Position numbers and translations under genes: made by a program
Part shown: positions 8,328 through 16,898 of the stretch, piece after piece
Position numbering within the stretch: position 1 is the first letter of the stretch
Layout of the letters: each line of letters begins with the position of its first letter
The notes under the pieces: model-generated
Databases searched by the model: none
Told to the model about the DNA's origin: nothing
Seen by the model: only the letters and a program-made list of their open reading frames with translations
Assembly (NCBI RefSeq): GCF_910593845.1
Contig: NZ_CAJVAS010000021.1
Span: forward strand, 1 to 64,000
Source: Paenibacillus solanacearum
GTDB taxonomy: Bacteria > Bacillota > Bacilli > Paenibacillales > NBRC-103111
Length of the DNA: 64,000 bases
Direction: 5' to 3'

Positions 8328-9887
8328 ATGCCTGAAAACCCGTCCCCTCGCGTCACCCTTCCGCAGTTTCCGGAATCATTATGGCTAGCGGCCTCTCCGA
8401 TCCCGAGTTTCCCTAAACTGACCCGCGATATCCGTGTGGATGCAGCTGTCGTCGGCGCCGGAATCTCGGGGATTACGACGGCGTATCTGCTGTCCCAACG
8501 CGGGCTTCGCGTTGCGCTGATCGAAGCGGGAACCGTGCTGTCCGGCACAACGGGCCATACCACAGCCAAGATTACGGCGCAGCATGATCTTGTGTACGAC
8601 GAATTCATCTCGCATTTCGGAAAGGAACAGGCTCGGCTGTACTATGAAGCGAATCATGAAGCGCTGCAGTTTATAAAGAAGACGGTGGCCGAGCAGCGAA
8701 TCGCCTGTGATTTTACGGAGGAAGACGCCTACGTCTATACGGATGCGGACGATTACGTCAAGAAGATTGCCTCGGAATACGCCGCTTACGAGGCGCTGGG
8801 CATTCCAGGAGCCTATGCGGACCGGACGCCGCTGCCGTTTCCGACGAAAGCGGCCGTCGTCATGAAGCAGCAGGCCCGGTTTAACCCGGTGCCGTATTTG
8901 ACGCATTTGCTGCGGCAAGCGACGGAGCAGTACGGATGCCAAGTATATGAGCATTCGACCGCCGTGAATCTCGAAAAAGGAAGCCCGGCCACGGTCATCA
9001 CCCAAGAAGGGCAGCGCGTCACCTGCGATTTCGTGGTATTAAGCACGCACTTTCCTTTTGCGGACGGCGGCGGGTTTTACTTTGCGAAACTGCATGCGAG
9101 CCGTTCGTACGTTTTGGCAGCGAAGGCGGCGCAGGCATGGCCCGGCGGCATGTATATTTGCGCGGAGGAGCCGAAGCGGTCGCTCCGGTCCGCGACGGTG
9201 AACGGCGAGGCCCTGCTTCTCATTGGGGGAGAAAGCCACAAGACGGGACAAGGCTTATGCACCTTCCGGCATTATGAGGCGCTGCAGCAGTTCGGCGAAG
9301 AGCAACTGGGCATCACGGACATTCGTTACCGGTGGTCGGCTCAGGACTTGGTTACGCTGGACAAGCTCCCGTATATCGGACCCATTACTTCGGATGCTCT
9401 GAACGTATTCGTAGCGACAGGGTACAAAAAGTGGGGCATGACGACGGGCACGGCAGCGGCGCTGCTGATCGACAAGCTGGTGGCTGGGGGAGAGAGTCCG
9501 TACCAGGAGCTGTTCCATCCTTCCCGGTTCCATGCCGATCCGAGCCTCAAGACGCTTATCGTGCAAAATGCGGACGTGTTGGATCAGTTCGTGTCCGGCA
9601 AGCTGGAGATGATCTTCAAGACGCCGGAAGAGCTGGACAGAGATGAAGGCTCGGTCGTCAGAGTGAACGGCAAACGAGCCGGCGCTTACCGCGATCCGGA
9701 AGGGACGCTGCATATCGTAGATACGACGTGCACGCATATGGGCTGCGAGGTCGAATGGAATGACGGAGAACGAACATGGGATTGTCCGTGCCACGGCTCG
9801 CGATTTTCATACAAGGGAGATGTGCTGGAAGGGCCGGCGAAGGAACCGCTGGCCGAACTGGCCGCGCCGGAGGGCGTGGAACGGTAA
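8328..9887 (+). CDS. FAD-dependent oxidoreductase with C-terminal Rieske [2Fe-2S] domain
   Basis: 519 residues. A DAO-type FAD domain begins with the dinucleotide motif AAVVGAGISGITTAYLL near 35, with substrate domain motifs around SGTTGHTTAKIT. The C-terminus is a Rieske domain with both ligand pairs: CTHMGC near 470 and CPCHGS near 488. The arrangement matches B. subtilis YhfW. It probably oxidises a small amine or amino acid and passes electrons through the cluster; the substrate is unknown. Start 8328 was chosen for GAAGAAGGA just upstream; the frame is open much further upstream but that part overlaps the divergent gene. Confidence 0.88.
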   Translation: MPENPSPRVTLPQFPESLWLAASPIPSFPKLTRDIRVDAAVVGAGISGITTAYLLSQRGLRVALIEAGTVLSGTTGHTTAKITAQHDLVYDEFISHFGKEQARLYYEANHEALQFIKKTVAEQRIACDFTEEDAYVYTDADDYVKKIASEYAAYEALGIPGAYADRTPLPFPTKAAVVMKQQARFNPVPYLTHLLRQATEQYGCQVYEHSTAVNLEKGSPATVITQEGQRVTCDFVVLSTHFPFADGGGFYFAKLHASRSYVLAAKAAQAWPGGMYICAEEPKRSLRSATVNGEALLLIGGESHKTGQGLCTFRHYEALQQFGEEQLGITDIRYRWSAQDLVTLDKLPYIGPITSDALNVFVATGYKKWGMTTGTAAALLIDKLVAGGESPYQELFHPSRFHADPSLKTLIVQNADVLDQFVSGKLEMIFKTPEELDRDEGSVVRVNGKRAGAYRDPEGTLHIVDTTCTHMGCEVEWNDGERTWDCPCHGSRFSYKGDVLEGPAKEPLAELAAPEGVER

Positions 9888-9904
9888 CCAGGGATGGCCT
9901 AACG

Positions 9905-9950
9905 AAGAGCAGCTCTGCGTACACCGGTACGTTGCGGGCTGCTCTTTGTG
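9905..9950 (+). terminator. Hairpin after the Rieske gene
   Basis: AAGAGCAGC (9905-9913) pairs with GCTGCTCTT (9938-9946) around a GC-rich loop. Only a short T tract follows, so termination may be partial. Confidence 0.55.
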
Positions 9951-10054
9951 TTATGCCGGCCGCGGTTTCCATCATATTCGGCCGAGCCTATGAATACATA
10001 TGGATAAAGCAAAGGTGCTTGTCTTGACCGATAGCGGATGGCGAGAGAGGATGA

Positions 10055-11212
10055 ATGGAGAAGATGAATGAGTCGAGTCCAATCGTTGCGATTCTGGGAA
10101 TAGGGACAGCCGTGCCGGCGTATCGTCTCGATCAAGCCGATACCGCGAAGCGCTTAGCCGAAGGATTGGCGGATCATCCGGATTCCGCGCGATGGTCCAA
10201 GCGAATATTCAAGCAGTGCGGCGTGGACACGCGCTATACCTGCGAACCGAATCTGCTGGAATCTGCCGATCGATGCCGCTACTACCCGGGGAGATCTGCG
10301 GAGGATGTCCCTTCGACGGCGGAACGGATGGCTGTATATAAAAGAGAATCGGTGCCGCTCGGGCTGAAGGCGGCGAAACAAGCATTGGCGGACGGGCAGG
10401 TCGACCGGTCCGACATTACGCATCTGATCACGGTGAGCTGCACCGGTCAATTTCTCCCGGGAATGGATGCGGCCCTGGTTCGGGAGCTGGGCTTGTCCGT
10501 GACGGTCAATCGGATCCCGCTGACGTTCCTCGGATGTGCCGCCGGACTCAAGGCGGTCGGCCTGGCGCAGCAGATCGTCGCGGACCATCCTTCCGGCTGC
10601 GTGCTCATCGTCTGCGTGGAGCTTTGCACGCTGCATATCCAGCCTTCCGCGACGCGGGAAGCTTTATTCGGCGCTTCGTTCTTCGGCGACGGCGCTTCCG
10701 CCTGCGTTGTAGGCGTGGCGGGCGAAGGGCGCCGCGGCCTGTTTCAATTAAGCCGGCCGTATTCCGCGCTGCTGCCGGGCGGTGCCGAGGAGATGGTGTG
10801 GGAGGTGGGCAATAACGGCTTCGATCTATATTTGTCCACCGGCATTCCGAAGCTGATCGGCCAGTTCATCGCCGAGCCGCTCGCGCCATTCGTCGCCGGC
10901 GGGAAACCGGAGCTGTGGGCGATTCACCCCGGGGGCAAAGGCATTATCGATACGATGGAGGACTTGTTCGGACTGACGCAGGAGCAGACGCGCGCCTGCC
11001 GCGCGGTGCTGCGCGACTACGGCAACATGTCCTCCGCAACCATATTATTCGTGCTGGAGGACATGAGGCGCGAGCTGGCAAGCCGCGGCTCGGGGCCGGT
11101 CGGCGGGGTGGCGCTGGCCTTCGGGCCGGGACTTTCGTGCGAGCTCGTCGGGATCGAGTACGTCCCGTCTGTTCCCTTGCAAGCGCAGGCCCGGGATGAG
11201 GCTTATGTTTAG
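10055..11212 (+). CDS. Type III polyketide synthase (chalcone synthase-like)
   Basis: 385 residues, normal for the family. The Cys-His-Asn triad is visible: LGCAAG near 160 (acylation cysteine), AIHPGGKGI near 290 and YGNMSSAT near 324. Bacterial homologues such as BpsA of B. subtilis condense long-chain acyl-CoA with malonyl-CoA to make alkylpyrones or alkylresorcinols. It heads a four-gene cluster with overlapping methyltransferase and FAD genes and an MMPL exporter, which suggests a modified and exported phenolic or pyrone lipid. The start at 10055 follows GAGAGAGG; ATG 10064 is a possible alternative. The product itself cannot be read from sequence. Confidence 0.92.
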   Translation: MEKMNESSPIVAILGIGTAVPAYRLDQADTAKRLAEGLADHPDSARWSKRIFKQCGVDTRYTCEPNLLESADRCRYYPGRSAEDVPSTAERMAVYKRESVPLGLKAAKQALADGQVDRSDITHLITVSCTGQFLPGMDAALVRELGLSVTVNRIPLTFLGCAAGLKAVGLAQQIVADHPSGCVLIVCVELCTLHIQPSATREALFGASFFGDGASACVVGVAGEGRRGLFQLSRPYSALLPGGAEEMVWEVGNNGFDLYLSTGIPKLIGQFIAEPLAPFVAGGKPELWAIHPGGKGIIDTMEDLFGLTQEQTRACRAVLRDYGNMSSATILFVLEDMRRELASRGSGPVGGVALAFGPGLSCELVGIEYVPSVPLQAQARDEAYV

Positions 11213-11945
11213 AAGCTTTGGGCAGCGTGACGCCGCGCAGGAGCTGATGGACGACTTTACGACGGGAGGGCCGGAGCTGCGCACCGCACTGCGGCATCTG
11301 CGGCGGCTGAACCGGCTCTTCGGCGCGTCTGCGCCCGCGCTGTACGGCATCCGGCGATTGTGGATCGAGGCGGACAAGCCGCGCCGCTTCTCCATCCTCG
11401 ACGTCGGCGCGGGGTCCGGCGACGTGAATGCCCGCATCCTGCAATGGGCGGATGCTAACGGGATCGACCTGACGATCACGCTCGCCGACGTGACGGAGGA
11501 AGCTTGCGAAGAGGCGAGGCAACTGTTCCGGGAGGAGCCGCGGGTGCGGGTGCAGCGAAGCAATGTGTTCGAGCTGGCCGAAGGCTGCGCGGATATCGTC
11601 ACCGCGTCGCAATTCGCGCATCACTTTGATGCGGGCGAGCTGCCGCGCGTCGTGGACAGCATGCGGCGGGCGTCCCGGCTCGGCGTCGTCATCAGCGACA
11701 TTCACCGGCACTGGATTCCATGGGCGGCGGTGTGGGTAACGACGCGGTTGATTTCAAGCAACAAATATATATTAAACGACGGGCCGCTGTCCGTGGCCAA
11801 AGGGTTTCGCGCCGACGACTGGAAGCGTCTGGCGGAAGCGCTGGATTGCCCGGCGCTGTTCTACGCCTGGAGACCGTTGTTCCGCTATGCGGTCGTCATC
11901 GGGAAGCGCGAGCTCCATACCATGCATCGGAGTGGAATGGAATGA
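11196..11945 (+). CDS. SAM-dependent methyltransferase of the type III PKS cluster
   Basis: 249 residues, class I Rossmann methyltransferase: motif I ILDVGAGSGDVNARIL near 69, an acidic residue after strand 2 (ITLADVTEE), and SQFAHHF at motif IV. It overlaps the PKS gene by 17 bp and the FAD gene by 4 bp, so coupling is strong. In B. subtilis the PKS partner BpsB is an isoprenylcysteine-type membrane methyltransferase; here an unrelated soluble class takes that place. O-methylation of the polyketide is the natural guess. Confidence 0.87.
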   Translation: MRLMFRSFGQRDAAQELMDDFTTGGPELRTALRHLRRLNRLFGASAPALYGIRRLWIEADKPRRFSILDVGAGSGDVNARILQWADANGIDLTITLADVTEEACEEARQLFREEPRVRVQRSNVFELAEGCADIVTASQFAHHFDAGELPRVVDSMRRASRLGVVISDIHRHWIPWAAVWVTTRLISSNKYILNDGPLSVAKGFRADDWKRLAEALDCPALFYAWRPLFRYAVVIGKRELHTMHRSGME

Positions 11946-13090
11946 AGCATGACCGGGATGTCGCGATTATCGGCGCGGGAATCGCCGGCAGCAGCTTGGC
12001 CAAGGCGCTGGCGGACCGGGGCTGGGATACCGTGCTGTTCGAACGGAAGCCGTTTCCGCGGCACAAAGTATGCGGCGAGTTTCTATCGCCGGAATCGCAG
12101 CGCATGCTGCAGCAGCTGGGGCTGCACGGACGCGTAGAAGCACTGCGGCCGAGCCGGCTTCCGCGTACGCGGCTGGTCATCGGCAGCGGGGAAGCGATCG
12201 AAATTCCGCTCCCCGGCACGGCGCTGGGAATAAGCCGGTATTTGCTTGATTCGGCGCTGCTCGGAGCGGCGATCGACGCCGGCGTGCACGTACAGACGGC
12301 GACAGCGGTCACATCGGTGAACCCAAGCGAGGACGGATACACGGTCGAGACGAAGCAAGGGGATGTTCGCAGCACGTACCGTGTCCGGGCGGTTATCGCC
12401 GCATGGGGTGCGAACGGCCACGCCGGGCATACCGGAGGCGGACGCCCCGACCATTCGGCGGACCTGGCGTATGTCGGCGTGAAAACGCATGTGGGCGGAA
12501 TCGAGATGGAGCCGGTCGTGGAGCTTTACTTTTTCGAGGGAGGCTATGTCGGCGTATCTCCCGTGGAAGGCGGGCTCGTCAACGTGGCGGCGCTGCTGAA
12601 GCGGGCATCGTTCGCAGACAGCGACAAGACGATTGCGGGGTGGATCGACGCCGCGAGCCGTCGGAACGCGATGCTGAAGCGGCGGCTCGCCGGGGCGTTG
12701 CCAGTGCCCGGTACGCAGGCTGCCGTCGCGCCGGTCGATTTGCGCCGCAAGCCGCAGGCGTGGGGGGCGCTGCCTCATGTGGGCGACGCCGCGCTGATGA
12801 TCCCGCCGCTGTGCGGCGACGGGATGTCGATGGCGCTGCGCTCCGCCTTATTGTGCGCGCCGCTCGCCGACCGCTGCTTGCGCGGGGAAATCTCGCTTGC
12901 CGGATGGCAGCGGGAATACGAGCAGTCCATCCGGCGGGAATTTTACGGGCCGATGCAGTGGGGGAGGCTGCTTCACGAGCTGCTCGGCATGCCGGTCGTC
13001 CCCCGGCTGCTGCTCGGTGCCGCCCGGCTCGCGCCGGGACTGGCGTATGGACTTGTGAAAGCGACAAGAGTCAAACCGGCCGACTCGTAG
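11942..13090 (+). CDS. FAD-dependent oxidoreductase (geranylgeranyl reductase-like) of the PKS cluster
   Basis: 382 residues. The N-terminal FAD motif is VAIIGAGIAGSSLAKAL, followed by FERKPFPRHKVCGEFLSP, the KxCGE signature of the geranylgeranyl-reductase/flavin monooxygenase group, and a C-terminal HVGDAALMIPPLCGDGM flavin motif near 280. The start is the ATG that overlaps the methyltransferase stop (ATGA at 11942-11945). The same frame stays open upstream, but that part overlaps the methyltransferase and shows no protein pattern. Likely hydroxylates or reduces the polyketide product; substrate unknown. Confidence 0.87.
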   Translation: MKHDRDVAIIGAGIAGSSLAKALADRGWDTVLFERKPFPRHKVCGEFLSPESQRMLQQLGLHGRVEALRPSRLPRTRLVIGSGEAIEIPLPGTALGISRYLLDSALLGAAIDAGVHVQTATAVTSVNPSEDGYTVETKQGDVRSTYRVRAVIAAWGANGHAGHTGGGRPDHSADLAYVGVKTHVGGIEMEPVVELYFFEGGYVGVSPVEGGLVNVAALLKRASFADSDKTIAGWIDAASRRNAMLKRRLAGALPVPGTQAAVAPVDLRRKPQAWGALPHVGDAALMIPPLCGDGMSMALRSALLCAPLADRCLRGEISLAGWQREYEQSIRREFYGPMQWGRLLHELLGMPVVPRLLLGAARLAPGLAYGLVKATRVKPADS

Positions 13091-13122
13091 CGCCGGACCA
13101 TTCGCGTAAGGAGGGCATGGTT

Positions 13123-15258
13123 ATGCGTGTGCTGAAGCTTGCTCTCCTGTCTGTTCGATACCCGAAAACCATCATCCTGCTGTGGATGATGGCTTTGCTG
13201 TTGTTCGGATGGTATGCCCTCAAGCTGCCCGCCGTTCTGAAGGACCACGGCCTCACGCCGGACGGTGCCTATGTTCGGGTGGAAAGATTATTGTCCTCTG
13301 AGTTTCACATTCCCCGGGACCCTGTGATGATTCTGTTCGAACAGCGGCATGCCGTATCCGATGAGCAGTTCCGCCAGTACATTGCCCAGACGCTGGCAGC
13401 GCTGCAGGGCATCGACGGACTGGCCCAAGTCGTATCCCCGCTGGAGAGGGAAGGAATGCTGCAGACGCATACGGCTTATGCGCTGTTTGCCTTCCAACAG
13501 CCGCCCCATGAGATGAAGCCGGTCATCGACGAAATGCAGCGGCGCTTACCCCGTAATGCTTCCATGTCCGCGACATTGACCGGCAAACCGGTCGTGCAGG
13601 CGGAGGTGAACCGGGCCAGCCGCTCGGATCTCGGTCAAGCGGAGCGGCTCGGCATTCCGGCCGCCTTCCTGATCCTCTGGCTGGCGTTCGGGAGTCTTGC
13701 CGCTGCGGCCATTCCCGTCGTCATCGGGGTGATCGGCGTCGCCTGCACGATGGGACTGATCTATTGGCTGGGACATGCGATCGAGATGTCCAACTTTGTG
13801 CTGAATGTCATTCCGATGGTCGGGCTCGCACTAAGCATTGATTTTGCCTTAATGCTCGTCAGCCGATTCCGGGAGGAGCTGGTGAAGCAGCAGGCGTCAC
13901 CGGCGCTGATGACGACGATGCAGACGGCGGGCCGGGCGGTGCTCTATTCGGCGGCATGCGTCTTCTTCGGCTTGGTGGGCATTCTGTTCATCCCGCTGCC
14001 GATGTTTACCTCCATTGCGATCGGCGCGATGACGGTGCTGACGATGTCCGCACTGCTCGCGTTCACGCTTGTCCCCGCGCTGCTCTACTGGCTGGCGCCT
14101 GTGCTGAAGGCGGAGAGCAGCCGGCGCGCTGCCGTCCGGCGGGACGGCTTCCGGGAGGCGATGGCGGCCTTTGTGATGAAGAGGCCGATTCGTCTGGGGC
14201 TGCTTGCTTCGGTGCTGCTGGTCCTCTGCTTGGCGCCTTTGCGCGACATGCAGCTGGCGATTCCGGATGCGACCTCCTTGCCGCCGAATGCCGCTTCCCG
14301 TGCGGCCTTCGAAGCATATCAGGCCCATTTCGTCGACCGGACGAGTACGGAGGTTTACTTCATCGCGCAAGGAGTATCTCCGCGCTGGAGCCAACAAGAC
14401 TGGCAGCAAGCTTTCGCGCTGGCGCAGCGATTGGAGCGCGATCCGGCCGTACGGCAGGTGGAGTCTGTCTTCTCGCACCTGCGCATGTCCCCCGAATCGC
14501 TGTTGTACTTGCATCAGAGGCCAGCAGCAGTCAGGGCGAGCTACGAGCCGATCCTTTCATCGTTTGTGAAAGATAGCCGCATGCTGATGCGCGTTACTCT
14601 GGAAGGGGATTCTTCTTCCCCGGAAGTGATGCGCTGGCTTAGGCAGTGGGAGCGGGAAGGCACATTATCCGCGCTTCCGTTTATGATCGGGGGCGAGGGG
14701 AAATACCGGCAGGAAGTGTTCGACTGCATTTTTGACAACATCAAATATGTGCTCTTCTTTATTTTCATCTCCAATTATGCGGTGCTGCTGGCTGCCTTCC
14801 AATCCGTTCTTCTGCCGGTCAAGATGATGGCGATGAACTTGCTCAGTCTCGGTGCTTCGTTCGGCATTCTCACATGGATATTTCAGGAGGGGCGCTTCGG
14901 CATCGAGCCGGGCAGCATCGCGATCATGATTCCGGTGTTTATATTCGGGCTCGTGTTCGGCATCAGCATGGACTACGGGGTATTCCTCGTATCGCGAATG
15001 TTCGAGGCGTACAGGCACACAAGGGACAACAGCCGCGCCGTACTGGCAGGCTTGTCCGCAGCCGGTGGCATCATTAACTCGGCTGCGGCGATGATGATCG
15101 CCGTCACCGCACCGTTCGCCCTCGGCGAAGTCGCCGGGGTGAAGCAGCTCGGCATCGGCATTGCGGCGGCGATTCTGATCGATGCGACGATCATCCGGAT
15201 GGTGCTCGTTCCGTCGCTGATGCACCTGCTCGGCAAGTGGAACTGGTGGTGCCCGTAG
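13123..15258 (+). CDS. MMPL/RND family lipid or polyketide exporter
   Basis: 711 residues with two MMPL repeats, each of about six transmembrane helices plus a large extracytoplasmic loop (after TM1 and after TM7). The proton-relay aspartates are visible in both halves: GLSIDFALMLVSRF near 250 and FGISMDYGVFLVSRM near 620, as in MmpL3/HpnN-type transporters. The start at 13123 has AAGGAGG eight bases upstream; ATG 13117 is too close. Last gene of the type III PKS cluster, so export of its lipid-like product is the likely job. A long frame upstream (from about 12403) is out of register with the FAD gene and is not coding. Confidence 0.9.
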   Translation: MRVLKLALLSVRYPKTIILLWMMALLLFGWYALKLPAVLKDHGLTPDGAYVRVERLLSSEFHIPRDPVMILFEQRHAVSDEQFRQYIAQTLAALQGIDGLAQVVSPLEREGMLQTHTAYALFAFQQPPHEMKPVIDEMQRRLPRNASMSATLTGKPVVQAEVNRASRSDLGQAERLGIPAAFLILWLAFGSLAAAAIPVVIGVIGVACTMGLIYWLGHAIEMSNFVLNVIPMVGLALSIDFALMLVSRFREELVKQQASPALMTTMQTAGRAVLYSAACVFFGLVGILFIPLPMFTSIAIGAMTVLTMSALLAFTLVPALLYWLAPVLKAESSRRAAVRRDGFREAMAAFVMKRPIRLGLLASVLLVLCLAPLRDMQLAIPDATSLPPNAASRAAFEAYQAHFVDRTSTEVYFIAQGVSPRWSQQDWQQAFALAQRLERDPAVRQVESVFSHLRMSPESLLYLHQRPAAVRASYEPILSSFVKDSRMLMRVTLEGDSSSPEVMRWLRQWEREGTLSALPFMIGGEGKYRQEVFDCIFDNIKYVLFFIFISNYAVLLAAFQSVLLPVKMMAMNLLSLGASFGILTWIFQEGRFGIEPGSIAIMIPVFIFGLVFGISMDYGVFLVSRMFEAYRHTRDNSRAVLAGLSAAGGIINSAAAMMIAVTAPFALGEVAGVKQLGIGIAAAILIDATIIRMVLVPSLMHLLGKWNWWCP

Positions 15259-15301
15259 CTGCCGCGTTTCCGGCGAAACGGGTTTACAGCTACCTCCTGA
15301 T

Positions 15302-15329
15302 GTGTTACTTTTTAATATGAATGTAACAC
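15302..15329. repeat. GTGTTAC inverted repeat upstream of GNAT gene
   Basis: GTGTTAC (15302-15308) and GTAACAC (15323-15329) form a perfect 7-bp dyad separated by 14 A/T-rich bases, 48 bp before the GNAT start. The halves are about 21 bp (two helical turns) centre to centre, which would suit a dimeric regulator. Function inferred only. Confidence 0.4.
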
Positions 15330-15376
15330 TTGCGGACATCGCCCGCTGAGGCGACAGAGAGAGAGAGGGAGCAGGA

Positions 15377-15898
15377 GTGAGCGCAGATTTGAGCGACTAT
15401 GTGATCCGAGAGATTGAGCTGGACGAGCTGCCCGCAGCCATCGATTTCGTGATGGAGATCGTCAGGGAAGTGTTCCCGATGCTGGACCCAGATGCGCTTC
15501 CGCCCGATCTGCTCGCTTTTCGGGACGTTTATTACCGGTCGGCGACGGCGACGCTGCTCGCCGCTTTCGATAAGAACGGAGCGATTGCGGCGACGGCGGC
15601 TTTTTTGCCTTATGACGACCGGATCGCCGAGATCAAAGGAAACTACGCCGATCGGAAGACCGCAGAATTGGTAAAATGTTACGTCAAGCCGGAGCTGCGG
15701 CGTCATGGACTGGGCACCGCCCTGGTCCGCGAGCTGCTGCCCTCCGCGCGGGACAAAGGATATGAATTCATGTACTTGCATACGCACCGCTTCTTGCCGG
15801 GCGCCGTCGGGTTCTGGGAGAAGCAGGGATTCACGTTCCGGCTGGAGCCGTTCGATTCTTATGAAACGGTGCATATGGACAAGCATTTGGCTGAGTGA
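15377..15898 (+). CDS. GNAT family N-acetyltransferase
   Basis: 173 residues. The acetyl-CoA binding motif A appears as VKPELRRHGLGTALVREL (about 108-125, the Q/RxxGxG/A type), with a C-terminal GFWEKQGFTF motif B. The substrate is not predictable. GTG start preceded by GGGAGCAGGA. It lies 12 bp before a methyltransferase and is probably cotranscribed with it. Confidence 0.85.
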   Translation: MSADLSDYVIREIELDELPAAIDFVMEIVREVFPMLDPDALPPDLLAFRDVYYRSATATLLAAFDKNGAIAATAAFLPYDDRIAEIKGNYADRKTAELVKCYVKPELRRHGLGTALVRELLPSARDKGYEFMYLHTHRFLPGAVGFWEKQGFTFRLEPFDSYETVHMDKHLAE

Positions 15899-15910
15899 GG
15901 GTGGAGAGCG

Positions 15911-16696
15911 TTGTCGAGCCATAATCTGAAACAAAGAATTACCGAGGATTGGGATTGGCGCTCCCGCGAGTATGCGGGGCGAAGCGACATGTATTTGCAA
16001 ACGGAGAAACAGCAGCGGCTGTGGCATGAGACGCTGCACGGCCTGGTCGCTCCGCAGGGGGAAGGGCCGCTCGATATTCTCGACGTCGGGACGGGGCCGG
16101 GATTTCTTGCGCTGCAATTCGCGCGAATGGGCCATCGCGTGTCAGGTCTCGACCTGTCGCCCAACATGCTGGAGATCGCAGCGAAGAAGGCGGCGCAGCG
16201 GCAGCTAATGTGCACGTTCCTTCAGGGCGATGCCGAAGCGCTCCCGTTCGCCGACCATTCCTTCGATGTGGTGGCCAACCGGCATTTGCTCTGGACGCTG
16301 CCCCGCCCGGGAAAGGCGATCCGGGAATGGATGCGCGTGCTCAAGCCGGGCGGCAGGCTGCTGATTATGGACGGAGACTGGACGAACCGGCATTTGTCGC
16401 GCAAGCAGAAGCTGCGCATTGCGATGGGTCATACGCTGACGTTCTTCACCAAAGGGAAGATCCCGTGGAAAGGAAAAGGGCGGGGCTATGACGACGCAGC
16501 GCACCTGCTTCCCTTCAGCGGGGTGGATCCGGGCAAGGTGATCGCATTAATGGAAGCGGCGGGGCTGCAGGCGATAGAGGAGCATGACGTGCAGCATCTG
16601 CTGGCGGCTGACGCGGAGTCGTTCCCGCTCGCTTATCGCTGGAGCTTTATCGACAGCCACCGCAGATTTATCGTTGCCGGGAGCAAGGCCGAGTAG
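15911..16696 (+). CDS. Class I SAM-dependent methyltransferase
   Basis: 261 residues. Motif I ILDVGTGPGFLALQFARMG is near 58, motif II region DLSPNMLEIA, motif IV NRHLLWTLP and motif VI LKPGGRLLIMDGDW follow, the Methyltransf_11 layout of small-molecule methyltransferases. TTG start at 15911 supported by GGTGGAGAG upstream. Cotranscribed with the GNAT gene. Substrate unknown. Confidence 0.85.
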   Translation: MSSHNLKQRITEDWDWRSREYAGRSDMYLQTEKQQRLWHETLHGLVAPQGEGPLDILDVGTGPGFLALQFARMGHRVSGLDLSPNMLEIAAKKAAQRQLMCTFLQGDAEALPFADHSFDVVANRHLLWTLPRPGKAIREWMRVLKPGGRLLIMDGDWTNRHLSRKQKLRIAMGHTLTFFTKGKIPWKGKGRGYDDAAHLLPFSGVDPGKVIALMEAAGLQAIEEHDVQHLLAADAESFPLAYRWSFIDSHRRFIVAGSKAE

Positions 16697-16720
16697 AGAA
16701 CAGCATAGTGGATCGGGAAT

Positions 16721-16760
16721 GCGCTCGGCCGAGAGATGGCCGGGCGTGTTTTGCTTTTTC
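16721..16760 (+). terminator. Terminator after the GNAT-methyltransferase pair
   Basis: CGCTCGGCC (16722-16730) pairs with GGCCGGGCG (16738-16746) with one G:T, loop gagagat, then a T-rich tract. Confidence 0.65.
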
Positions 16761-16801
16761 CGAATGATCTGAATTTTTGTATTTATTTTTGTGGAAAAGT
16801 G

Positions 16802-16834
16802 TGCTACATTTTATTAAAATCATAACACGATTTT
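16802..16834 (+). promoter_or_regulatory. Extended -10 promoter with overlapping dyad upstream of nikA
   Basis: TG-C-TACATT (16802-16810) is an extended -10 element. Six bases downstream lies AAAATC-ATAACAC-GATTTT (16816-16834), a perfect 6-bp inverted repeat covering the expected start point. A metal-responsive repressor site is a reasonable guess; it fits neither the Zur nor the Fur spacing exactly. Confidence 0.4.
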
Positions 16835-16898
16835 AGAAAATTATGTTAATCCGCTGTATCGATATGTTGCATTCCATTGATCGAGGTGAAATGTTTTT

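Noticed and set aside
12403..13122. Long upstream extension of the MMPL frame
   Set aside because: It overlaps the FAD gene out of frame, is Arg/Ala-rich shadow sequence, and the true start at 13123 has a well-placed AAGGAGG.
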